From Conexibacter sp. (GTDB lineage: Bacteria > Actinomycetota > Thermoleophilia > Solirubrobacterales > Solirubrobacteraceae): a stretch of DNA of 6,916 nt. Of the stretch, positions 1-5,661 are shown one piece after another. How positions within the stretch are numbered: position 1 is the stretch's first letter; each line of letters starts with the position of its first letter. The notes below the pieces were generated by a model. The model saw only the letters and a list, made by a program, of their open reading frames with translations, was not told where the DNA came from and made no database searches. Both the position numbers and the translations under genes were made by a program. The stretch covers positions 1 through 6,916 of the forward strand of contig JAOPZP010000407.1 of NCBI GenBank assembly GCA_025964055.1, read 5' to 3'.

Positions 1-1
1 C

Positions 2-370
2 CTGACGCACCCGCGCTACGAGGTGCCCAAGGTCTACGTCGCCGAGGTCGGGCGCGGCGGCGTCTCGGTGCCCGAGCGGGCGTTGCGCGCGCTGCGCGAG
101 GGCGTCGTCCTCGACGACGGCAAGACCGCGCCCGCCGGCGTGCGCCAGATCCGCTCCGGCGTCCTGGAGATCACGCTGCGCGAGGGCCGCAAGCGCCAGA
201 TCAAGCGGATGTGCGCGGAGGTGGGCCACCCGGTCCACAAGCTCAAGCGCGTCGCCTTCGGGCCCCTGCGCCTCGGCGACCTCGGCGAGGGCCACGTGCG
301 GCGGCTCAGCCCCGCGGAGGTCCAGCGGCTGCGCGACGCAGCGGAACCACCTGGCCGCGAGCCGGGCTGA
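2..370 (+). CDS. rluB: RluB/RsuA-family rRNA pseudouridine synthase, C-terminal part (5' end outside window)
   Basis: Converts a specific uridine in ribosomal RNA to pseudouridine; RluB members act on 23S rRNA. The reading frame is open from base 2 to a TGA at 368-370 and gives 122 residues, roughly the C-terminal half of a protein usually near 240-250 residues. It starts inside the conserved LTHPRYEVPKxY stretch of the family. It continues into the hallmark GRKRQIKRM(C)AEVGHPVHKLKRV block near visible residues 60-83, then GPLRLGDLGEGHVRRLSPAEV at the end. The S4 domain and catalytic aspartate would lie upstream of the window, so catalytic competence cannot be judged. In many Actinobacteria rluB follows scpA-scpB and precedes tyrA/cmk/der, which fits the aro genes downstream. 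The last 65 bp overlap the 3' end of the opposing GGDEF gene. RluB rather than RsuA is inferred from context and phylum. Confidence 0.85.
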   Translation: MTHPRYEVPKVYVAEVGRGGVSVPERALRALREGVVLDDGKTAPAGVRQIRSGVLEITLREGRKRQIKRMCAEVGHPVHKLKRVAFGPLRLGDLGEGHVRRLSPAEVQRLRDAAEPPGREPG

Positions 371-1667
371 CGACCTGGTCGCGCCCGTGCGCCTTGGCCT
401 GGTTGAGCGCCAGGTCGGCGGCCGCGAGCGCGACGGCGATGGCGTCGTCGCCCTCGCCGACCATCGCGATGCCACCCGAGGCGGTCGTCCGCACGTCGTG
501 GGCCCAGGTGCCGACCGGCTCCTCGCGCACGGCGGCCACCGCGCGGTCGACGGCGAGCGTGACGCCTTCGGCGTCGGTGCCCGGCAGGACGATCAGGAAG
601 CCCTCGTCGCCGGAGCGGCCGAGCACGTCCTCGTCGCGCAGCTGCGTGCGCAGCCGGTTGGCGATCGTCATCAGCACGGCGTCGGCGGCCAGCGGGCCGT
701 GGCGGTCGCCGATGGCCTTGAGCCCGTCGACGTCGACGAGCGCCAGCGCCAGCGGCCTGCCGGGCGCGCGCGTCTCCTGCAGGTGCTCGGCGGCGACCAG
801 CGTGGCGGCGCGCGTCCGGACGCCGGTCAGCGCGTCCGACGCGCCGGCGCGGGCGTCGGCGGCGCCGAGCGTGCCGAGGCGGCCGACGTCGCGCAGCAGG
901 GTGGCCAGGACGATCGCCGAGGCGAGCAGCTCCAGCCCGATCGCCGCGTACCAGCCGACCGTGTAGCGGCTGAGCGAGCCGAGCGTCAGCGCGGTGCCCG
1001 CGAGGATGAACGCGACGACGACCAGCAGGCGGCGCTCCAGGGGACTGCGGCGCCCGCGGCGCGCGACGACGACGAGCGCCAGGACGTCGAGGCCGAGGAT
1101 CAGGGGGCCGGCGGCGAGACCGAGGGGGGAGAGCGTGTCGCCGCGGGTCACCGCCGGCAGCGAGGCGCCGGCCAGGGTGATGGCGGCGGTGACGGCACCG
1201 ACGACGGCGACGACGCAGAGGCCGGCCAGCAGCGCGATGCGGCCGCGATGCGCGGTCGGCGCCGCGAGCGCACGGCGCGTCGAGGCTGGGCCGCCCCAGA
1301 GCGCGGCGGCGAGGCCGAGCGGGAGCCCTCCGTGGCCGACGGCCCACAGCCACGCGGGCGACTGGCCGCCGCCGTGCAGCATGCCGTGGGCGCTCAGCGC
1401 GCCCGGCAGCACGAGCAGGTGGGCGATCGCCAGCAGCCCCGCGGCGAGGTACGCGGCGGCGAGGCCGAGCAGGGGAGAGGACCCGCGCGCGAGGAACTGG
1501 AGGAGCAGCAGCCCGGCGGTCAGCAGGTTGCACACGACGATGGCCGTCAGGCAGACCGGCAGGAACGCGGCGCTCGTGCCGACGTCGTCGCGCAGGAACG
1601 GCAGCAGCGCCAGGCCGCCGGCCGTCAGGCCGAGCGCGAGCGCCCGGGGTGCTGCAGGGAGGGTCAC
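306..1667 (-). CDS. Membrane protein with MASE4-like sensor region and degenerate GGDEF domain
   Basis: From a GTG at 1667 this gives 453 residues. Residues about 10-258 hold around eight hydrophobic segments. The IAHLLVLPG motif (81-89) and the later W-x-W-x3-H pattern (106-112) resemble the MASE4 sensor as I remember it. A GGDEF fold follows at about 278-435, with DALTGVRTR (278-286), LVDVDGLKAIGD (310-321), TASGGIAMV and ALNQAKAHGRD. The signature loop reads RSGDEGF (351-357) instead of RYGGDEF. The inhibitory c-di-GMP site RxxD is present as R344-D347 at canonical spacing. The protein is therefore more likely a c-di-GMP receptor or scaffold than an active cyclase (inference). An in-frame ATG at 1739 would add 24 residues, but those codons are much poorer in third-position G/C and would leave only 13 bp to aroH. 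The gene converges on rluB and diverges from aroH, so it probably has its own promoter; none is recognisable. Confidence 0.82.
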   Translation of the reverse strand: MTLPAAPRALALGLTAGGLALLPFLRDDVGTSAAFLPVCLTAIVVCNLLTAGLLLLQFLARGSSPLLGLAAAYLAAGLLAIAHLLVLPGALSAHGMLHGGGQSPAWLWAVGHGGLPLGLAAALWGGPASTRRALAAPTAHRGRIALLAGLCVVAVVGAVTAAITLAGASLPAVTRGDTLSPLGLAAGPLILGLDVLALVVVARRGRRSPLERRLLVVVAFILAGTALTLGSLSRYTVGWYAAIGLELLASAIVLATLLRDVGRLGTLGAADARAGASDALTGVRTRAATLVAAEHLQETRAPGRPLALALVDVDGLKAIGDRHGPLAADAVLMTIANRLRTQLRDEDVLGRSGDEGFLIVLPGTDAEGVTLAVDRAVAAVREEPVGTWAHDVRTTASGGIAMVGEGDDAIAVALAAADLALNQAKAHGRDQVVSPARGQVVPLRRAAAGPPRG

Positions 1668-1752
1668 CCCCCGCCAATCGGTCGCGCGCCGCGCTGCACG
1701 CAGGCCACTGGACGAACGAGCGACGCCGCTCCCTGCCATGATCCGGCGCCGA

Positions 1753-2118
1753 ATGCGGCTCTTTGCCCTGCGCGGCGCGATCACGGTAGATCGCAACACC
1801 GCTGAGGCCATCCTCGGTGCGACCGAGTGGCTGATGCGCGAGATCATGAAGCGCAACGACCTCGTCCCCGAGGACGTCGTCAGCTGCCTCTTCACCCTCA
1901 CCGACGACCTCGACGCCGAGTTCCCGGCTGTCGCGGCGCGCCGGCTGGGGTTCGAGAACGTCCCGCTGATGTGCGCCCGCGAGGTGCCGGTGCCCGGCTC
2001 GCTGCCGCGCGTGATCCGCGTGTTGATGCACTACTACGCGAGCGACGAGCACACCGCGCGCCATGTGTACCTCGGCGACGCGCGCAAGCTGCGCGTGGAC
2101 CTCGAGTCCGCCCAGTAG
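1753..2118 (+). CDS. aroH: Chorismate mutase, AroH class (monofunctional)
   Basis: Catalyses the Claisen rearrangement of chorismate to prephenate, the committed step to Phe and Tyr, in the cytoplasm. The 121-residue product matches the small trimeric Bacillus subtilis AroH type in length and layout. R7 lies in FALRGAITVD, F57 and R63 in EFPAVAARR, C74 and E77 in PLMCAREV, R89 in RVIRVLM and Y106 in RHVYL; these correspond to the Bacillus active-site residues Arg7, Phe57, Arg63, Cys75, Glu78, Arg90 and Tyr108. Start 1753 places Arg at position 7 as in the Bacillus protein; an in-frame ATG at 1738 adds five residues. Neither has a convincing Shine-Dalgarno sequence. It is the first gene of the aro block, 11 bp before the aminotransferase gene, and diverges from the GGDEF gene. 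Identification is secure. Confidence 0.95.
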   Translation: MRLFALRGAITVDRNTAEAILGATEWLMREIMKRNDLVPEDVVSCLFTLTDDLDAEFPAVAARRLGFENVPLMCAREVPVPGSLPRVIRVLMHYYASDEHTARHVYLGDARKLRVDLESAQ

Positions 2119-2129
2119 CCTGCCGTCCG

Positions 2130-3230
2130 ATGGCGATCGAGTTCTCCGCGGCCGTCAGCCGCATCCCCGTGTACCCGGCGGCAGCCGCCTACGCGCTGCC
2201 CGAAGACGTCGCGCTGCTCGCGTCCAACGAGTCGCCCGAGCCGCCGATCCCGGCGGTCGTCGCGGCCGTGCAGGCGATCCTGACCGGCGTCAACCGCTAC
2301 CCCGACCCGACCAACAGCAAGCTGCGCGGCGCGCTCAGCGACCGCTACGGCGTGCCCGCCTCGCGCATCGCGATCGGCAACGGCTCGTGCGACATCCTGC
2401 TGGCCGCCGGCGAGGCGCTGCTGGAGCCCGGGGCCGAGGTCGTCTACGCGTGGCCGTCGTTCAGCGTCTACCCGCACCTCGCCGCCGCGACGGGCGCGAC
2501 CGCCATCCAGGTGCCGCTCAACGACCGCCACGAGCACGACCTCGACGCGATGGCCGCCGAGATCACCGCCGCCACGCGCCTCGTGGTGGTATGCAACCCC
2601 AACAACCCGACGTCGACCGCGATCCCGCTCGCCGACGTCGCCGCCTTCCTGGAGCGCGTCCCGCCGCGCGTCTGCGTGATGCTCGACGAGGCCTACTGCG
2701 AGTACAACACGCTCGAGGATCCCGACGCGTCGCTCGACCTCCTGGCCAAGCACCCCAACCTGGTCCTCCTGCGCACGTTCAGCAAGGTGTACGGGTTGTG
2801 CGGGCTGCGCGTCGGCTACGCGCTCTGCGGCTCCGACGCGTTCGTCACCGCGGTCAACCAGGTCCGCCAGCCGTTCTTCTGCAACGCCGCCGCGCAGGCC
2901 GCGGCCGTCGAGGCGCTCAAGCACGGCGACGCCGTCGCCCAGCGGGTCGAGCGTGCGGTCGTCGCGCGGCTCGAGCTCGAGGACGGCCTCGACGCGCTGG
3001 GCATCACGCCCGCCGAGTCGCAGGCCAACTTCGCGTGGTTCGACCTGCCGGTCCCCGAGGGCGAGGAGCCGACGCCCTTCGAGTCCTCGATCGTGCGCAC
3101 GCTGGGCGAGCGCGGGGTCCAGGTCCGCTCCGGCACCGCCCTGGGTCGCCCGGGCGCCCTGCGGGTCAGCTACGGCACCGCCGCGCAGAACGAGCGCTTC
3201 CTCCGCGAGTTGCGGGATCTGCTTCAATAG
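2130..3230 (+). CDS. hisC: HisC-family PLP aminotransferase (histidinol-phosphate or aromatic amino acid aminotransferase)
   Basis: Fold-type I pyridoxal-phosphate aminotransferase of 366 residues, the usual HisC length. Visible family residues are Y57 in RYPDP (cofactor contact from the partner subunit), N159 in NPNNPT, D186 and Y189 in LDEAY (pyridine nitrogen and phenolic oxygen contacts), K219 in FSK (Schiff-base lysine), R227 in GLRVGY, and R345 in LRVSYGT (substrate carboxylate). The sequence says HisC family. The location, between chorismate mutase and DAHP synthase and with no other his gene in view, suggests it transaminates 4-hydroxyphenylpyruvate, phenylpyruvate or prephenate, either instead of or in addition to histidinol phosphate (inference). 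The glycine usual after NPNNPT is serine here (S162). It starts 11 bp after aroH without a clear Shine-Dalgarno sequence, so translational coupling is likely. It ends 54 bp before the aromatic leader ORF. The family is certain; the substrate is open. Confidence 0.9.
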   Translation: MAIEFSAAVSRIPVYPAAAAYALPEDVALLASNESPEPPIPAVVAAVQAILTGVNRYPDPTNSKLRGALSDRYGVPASRIAIGNGSCDILLAAGEALLEPGAEVVYAWPSFSVYPHLAAATGATAIQVPLNDRHEHDLDAMAAEITAATRLVVVCNPNNPTSTAIPLADVAAFLERVPPRVCVMLDEAYCEYNTLEDPDASLDLLAKHPNLVLLRTFSKVYGLCGLRVGYALCGSDAFVTAVNQVRQPFFCNAAAQAAAVEALKHGDAVAQRVERAVVARLELEDGLDALGITPAESQANFAWFDLPVPEGEEPTPFESSIVRTLGERGVQVRSGTALGRPGALRVSYGTAAQNERFLRELRDLLQ

Positions 3231-3284
3231 CAGTGCTTCATGTCCCGCTCGCCCCTCACGACGCGCACTCCGCAGGTCGGCCTC

Positions 3285-3347
3285 ATGGCCGCCGCGCGCG
3301 TCGACGGCGGCAGCGGTTCTGTTGCTTGGTATTGGCGATTTAGCTAG
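3285..3347 (+). CDS. Putative aromatic leader peptide (Trp-Tyr-Trp-Arg-Phe) of an aroF attenuator
   Basis: A 20-codon ORF from ATG 3285 to TAG 3345-3347 encodes a short Ala/Gly/Ser-rich start and then ends A-W-Y-W-R-F-S-stop. The Trp codons are at 3327-3329 and 3333-3335, Tyr at 3330-3332 and Phe at 3339-3341. All three aromatic amino acids fall within the last six residues, 150 bp upstream of the gene for the first enzyme of aromatic synthesis. From 3315 the codons GGT TCT GTT GCT, then TAT, CGA and TTT, all end in A or T, against strong G/C preference in the first ten codons and the neighbours. AGG at 3274-3276 is a plausible Shine-Dalgarno sequence. An in-frame ATG at 3240, 9 bp after the hisC stop, would give 35 residues and could be coupled to hisC translation. 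By analogy with trp and phe leaders it would sense charging of these tRNAs through ribosome stalling. No homologue search was possible. Confidence 0.62.
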   Translation: MAAARVDGGSGSVAWYWRFS

Positions 3348-3458
3348 GCGCTCGGCCGGCCGTGTGGCCGCGTCCCTGCGGGCCGTTCGCGTCCGCATCG
3401 GACCCCTCTGGGTCGAGCGCCGTAGCCACCGCCGGCGATCTGCCGGCACCGCATCGCC
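3343..3458 (+). promoter_or_regulatory. Structured aroF 5' leader RNA, candidate attenuator
   Basis: Starting within the last codons of the leader ORF, GCTAGGCGCTCGGCC (3343-3357) can pair with GGTCGAGCGCCGTAGC (3411-3426). This makes a 15-pair stem with one bulged G (3422) and one G-U pair. Enclosed or competing local hairpins are 3357-3370 (CGGCC, loop GTGT), 3377-3397 (7 pairs, one G-U) and 3401-3414 (GACCC, loop CTCT). Downstream, GCCGGC at 3431-3436 can pair with GCCGGC at 3442-3447. Alternatively GGCGAT at 3434-3439 can pair with ATCGCC at 3453-3458; the two cannot form together. No hairpin is followed by a T run, so whether the output is termination (intrinsic without a U tract, or Rho) or translation control is not visible. 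Pairings were found by eye, without energies. Confidence 0.45.
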
Positions 3459-3497
3459 CGTAGACTCCACCCCCAAGCCGCAGAAGGAACCCCTCCG

Positions 3498-4550
3498 ATG
3501 ATGATCATCATGAAGCCGACCGCCACCGCGTCCGAGGTGGATGCAGTGATCGAGCGGATCCAGTCCGTGGGTGCCCAAGCGCACCCCAGCCGCGGTGAGG
3601 AGGTGACGGTGATCGGCGCGATCGGCGATCGCGAGCACGTCGCCCGCCTCGGCCTCGAGGGCTACGACGGCGTCGACAAGGTCGTCCCGATCCTCAAGCC
3701 CTACAAGTTGGCCTCGCGTCAGCTCAAGGGCGACACGCGCACGGTCCTCGAGATCGGCGGCGCGAAGATCGGCGGCGACCACTTCGCGCTGATCGCCGGG
3801 CCGTGCACGGTCGAGACGCGCGACCAGACGCTCGACACCGCCGACGCGATGCTGGCCGCCGGCGCGACGATGTTCCGCGGCGGCGCCTACAAGCCGCGCA
3901 CCTCCCCCTACGCCTTCCAGGGGCTGGGCCAGGAGGGCCTGCGGCTGCTGGCCGAGGCCAAGGCGCGCACCGGCCTGCCGATCGTCACCGAGCTGATGGA
4001 CGCGCGCGACATGGAGGCCGTCGCCGAGGTCGCCGACGTCATCCAGATCGGCGCGCGCAACATGCAGAACTACCCGCTGCTGAGCGAGATCGGCCGCAGC
4101 GGCCTGCCCGTCCTCATCAAGCGCGGGCTGTCGGCCACGCTCGAGGAGCTCATCATGGCCTCCGAGTACGTCCTGAAGGAGGGCAACGAGGCGGTCATGC
4201 TCTGCGAGCGTGGCATCCGCACCTTCGAGACGGCCTACCGCTTCACGCTCGACCTCACGGCGATCCCGGTGCTGAAGGAGATGACGCACCTGCCGATCGT
4301 CGTCGACCCCAGTCACGCGGCCGGGCGTCGCGCCCTGGTCGAGCCGCTGTCGCTGGCGGCCGCCGCGGTGGGCGCCGACGGCATCATCGTCGAGACGCAC
4401 CCCGAGCCTGACGAGGCGATCTGCGACGGCCCGCAGCAGCTGCGCGTCGACGGCTTCGCCGCCTACGCGGCCAAGGTCGAGCAGGCCGCCGTGCTGGCCG
4501 GCAAGCTGCCCTTCGGCGCGGCCGCGGCCGCCGCTCACGCCACGGCGTGA
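3498..4550 (+). CDS. aroF: 3-deoxy-7-phosphoheptulonate (DAHP) synthase, type I-beta with N-terminal ferredoxin-like regulatory domain
   Basis: Condenses phosphoenolpyruvate and erythrose 4-phosphate to DAHP, the first step of the shikimate pathway. The 350-residue product resembles Thermotoga maritima DAHP synthase almost end to end. Residues 1-70 form the ferredoxin-like domain that binds Tyr/Phe for feedback inhibition in the Thermotoga enzyme, ending in the shared ILKPYKL(A)SR. The TIM barrel follows, with IAGPCTVE (99-106), RGGAYKPRTSPYAFQGLG, IQIGARNMQN, IKRG, LCERGIRTFE, VDPSHAAGRR and HPEP. Expected metal ligands are C103, H273, E299 and D310. Shine-Dalgarno AAGGAA (3484-3489) supports ATG 3498; ATG 3501 aligns best with the Thermotoga start, and a third in-frame ATG is at 3510. 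The C-terminus carries an extra Ala-rich tail. It is preceded by the aromatic leader ORF and structured RNA, and overlaps tyrA by 4 bp (GTGA). Identification is secure. Confidence 0.96.
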   Translation: MMIIMKPTATASEVDAVIERIQSVGAQAHPSRGEEVTVIGAIGDREHVARLGLEGYDGVDKVVPILKPYKLASRQLKGDTRTVLEIGGAKIGGDHFALIAGPCTVETRDQTLDTADAMLAAGATMFRGGAYKPRTSPYAFQGLGQEGLRLLAEAKARTGLPIVTELMDARDMEAVAEVADVIQIGARNMQNYPLLSEIGRSGLPVLIKRGLSATLEELIMASEYVLKEGNEAVMLCERGIRTFETAYRFTLDLTAIPVLKEMTHLPIVVDPSHAAGRRALVEPLSLAAAAVGADGIIVETHPEPDEAICDGPQQLRVDGFAAYAAKVEQAAVLAGKLPFGAAAAAAHATA

Positions 4551-5617
4551 CCGACGGAGGCGAGCCCGCCCGCCCGCTGCGCCTCGCCCTTCTGGGGCTG
4601 GGGCTCATCGGGGGCTCGGTCGGCCTCGCCGCGCGTGAGCGCCTCGGCGCGCGGGTCGTGGGCTTCGACCCCGACCCGCTGGTGCGCGAGCGGGCGCTCG
4701 CGCTGGGCGTCGTCGACGAGGCCGTCGACGACCCGGCGCGCCTGGGTCCCGCCGACGTCGCGCTGGTCGCCGCGCCCGTGCACGCGCTGGCCGAGCGCGT
4801 GGGGGACGCGTGCGCGCACGTCGCCGAGGCCGTCGTCACCGACGTCGGCTCGACCAAGCGCGCGCTGGTCGACGCCTCGCCGGCGCCGCGCTACATCGGC
4901 GGCCACCCGCTGGCCGGCGCGGAGGTCGCAGGCGTCGAGCACGCCCGCGGCGACCTCTTCGTCGGTGCCACGTGGTACCTCACGCCGCGCGCCGACAGCG
5001 AGGGCATCCTGCTCGAGCGGCTGCACCGCTTCGTCACCGGCCTGGGCGCCGTGCCGACGGTCATCGGCCACGAGGAGCACGACCGCCTGATGGCGGCCTT
5101 CTCGCACGTGCCGCACGTCGTGGCCAACGCGATGGTCGCCGCCGCGACGCGCGCGCTGGGCGACGAGGCGATCCCGGTCGTCGGCCCGAGCTTCCGCGAA
5201 GCGACGCGCGTGGCCGGCGCGAACCCGCCGCTGTGGGCGGGGATCTACGACGCCAACCGCGACGCGGTCCTCGACGGGCTCGACGCGACGATCGACCTGC
5301 TCGCCGAGGCGCGCGCGCTGGTGGCGGCGGGCGATCCGGACGCGCTGCAGGACTGGCAGGCGACGGCCGGCGAGCAGCGCCGGGCGCTGCTGGACGTCGG
5401 CATGACCGGCGGCCCGCTGCGCGAGATCCGGGTCGTCGTCCCCAACCGTCCGGGCGTGATCGCCGATCTCGCCCTGACCCTGAGCCGCGGAGGCATCAAC
5501 ATCCACGACATGAGCCTCTCGCCGTCCCCCGACTTCCGCAGCGGCGAGGTCGCCCTCTGGGTGGCCGAGGACCACGCGGTCCGGGCCCGCGAGCTGGTCG
5601 ACGAGGTCCTGGCATGA
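4547..5617 (+). CDS. tyrA: Prephenate dehydrogenase with C-terminal ACT domain
   Basis: Oxidatively decarboxylates prephenate to 4-hydroxyphenylpyruvate, the precursor of tyrosine. It has 356 residues. The Rossmann motif GLGLIGGSVG is at 17-26, and D41 ending VVGFD favours NAD+ over NADP+. TDVGSTK (98-104), GGHPLAG with the likely catalytic H120, SHVPH (186-190) and SFREATRVAGANPPLW (215-230, with R221 as a candidate prephenate-binding residue) follow. About residues 291-341 form an ACT domain (REIRVVVPNRPGVIADLA...GGINIHDMSL), as in Bacillus-type TyrA, suggesting allosteric control by an aromatic amino acid; which one is not visible. The GTG start at 4547 shares GTGA with the aroF stop and has no good Shine-Dalgarno sequence, so translation is probably coupled to aroF. 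The stop shares ATGA with a 15-codon mini-ORF that leads into aroA. Confidence 0.95.
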   Translation: MTDGGEPARPLRLALLGLGLIGGSVGLAARERLGARVVGFDPDPLVRERALALGVVDEAVDDPARLGPADVALVAAPVHALAERVGDACAHVAEAVVTDVGSTKRALVDASPAPRYIGGHPLAGAEVAGVEHARGDLFVGATWYLTPRADSEGILLERLHRFVTGLGAVPTVIGHEEHDRLMAAFSHVPHVVANAMVAAATRALGDEAIPVVGPSFREATRVAGANPPLWAGIYDANRDAVLDGLDATIDLLAEARALVAAGDPDALQDWQATAGEQRRALLDVGMTGGPLREIRVVVPNRPGVIADLALTLSRGGINIHDMSLSPSPDFRSGEVALWVAEDHAVRARELVDEVLA

Positions 5618-5661
5618 CCATGCGTCGCCGTCCTCGCCGTCAGGACAGGAGCAGCACGTGA
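5614..5661 (+). other. Arg-rich 15-codon mini-ORF bridging tyrA and aroA
   Basis: The ATG at 5614 overlaps the tyrA stop as ATGA, and the TGA at 5659-5661 overlaps the aroA GTG start as GTGA. The 15-residue product would be MTMRRRPRRQDRSST, with six arginines. It may serve only to carry terminating ribosomes from tyrA onto the aroA start, which also has its own Shine-Dalgarno sequence inside the mini-ORF (AGGAG, 5647-5651). It could equally be chance in a 40-bp spacer. Nothing suggests a function for the peptide itself. Confidence 0.3.

Noticed and set aside
1668..1752. Promoter pair in the GGDEF-aroH divergent gap
   Set aside because: A promoter for at least one gene is expected here or nearby, but I could not find a -35/-10 pair with acceptable spacing on either strand.
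387..1805. 472-codon open frame on the plus strand across the GGDEF gene
   Set aside because: Repetitive Gly/Arg/Ala/Gln/Glu product typical of the complement of GC-rich genes; the minus frame has clear conserved motifs.
34..2064. 676-codon open frame on the minus strand overlapping the GGDEF gene and aroH
   Set aside because: The product is a low-complexity Arg/Ala/Pro-rich shadow of GC-rich coding sequence, with no family motif. The frame giving the GGDEF domain is the real one.
3401..3414. GACCC-CTCT-GGGTC hairpin as an intrinsic terminator after hisC
   Set aside because: Only five pairs and followed by GAGCGCC, not a T run; it also overlaps the long-range stem.
3461..3466. TAGACT as an actinobacterial -10 promoter element for aroF
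   Set aside because: It is a fair -10 match about 30 bp before the start codon, but no -35 element is visible 16-18 bp upstream. It remains the main rival to the attenuator idea, because a start there would exclude the leader ORF from the mRNA; 5' end mapping would decide.
3231..3497. T-box riboswitch or TRAP-type (GAG/UAG repeat) control of aroF
   Set aside because: No T-box core sequence and no regular series of GAG/UAG triplets could be found in the gap.
2034..4538. 834-codon open frame on the minus strand opposite hisC and aroF
   Set aside because: Antisense shadow of two confidently identified genes; composition is Arg/Asp/Gly/His/Leu-rich and no domain is recognisable.
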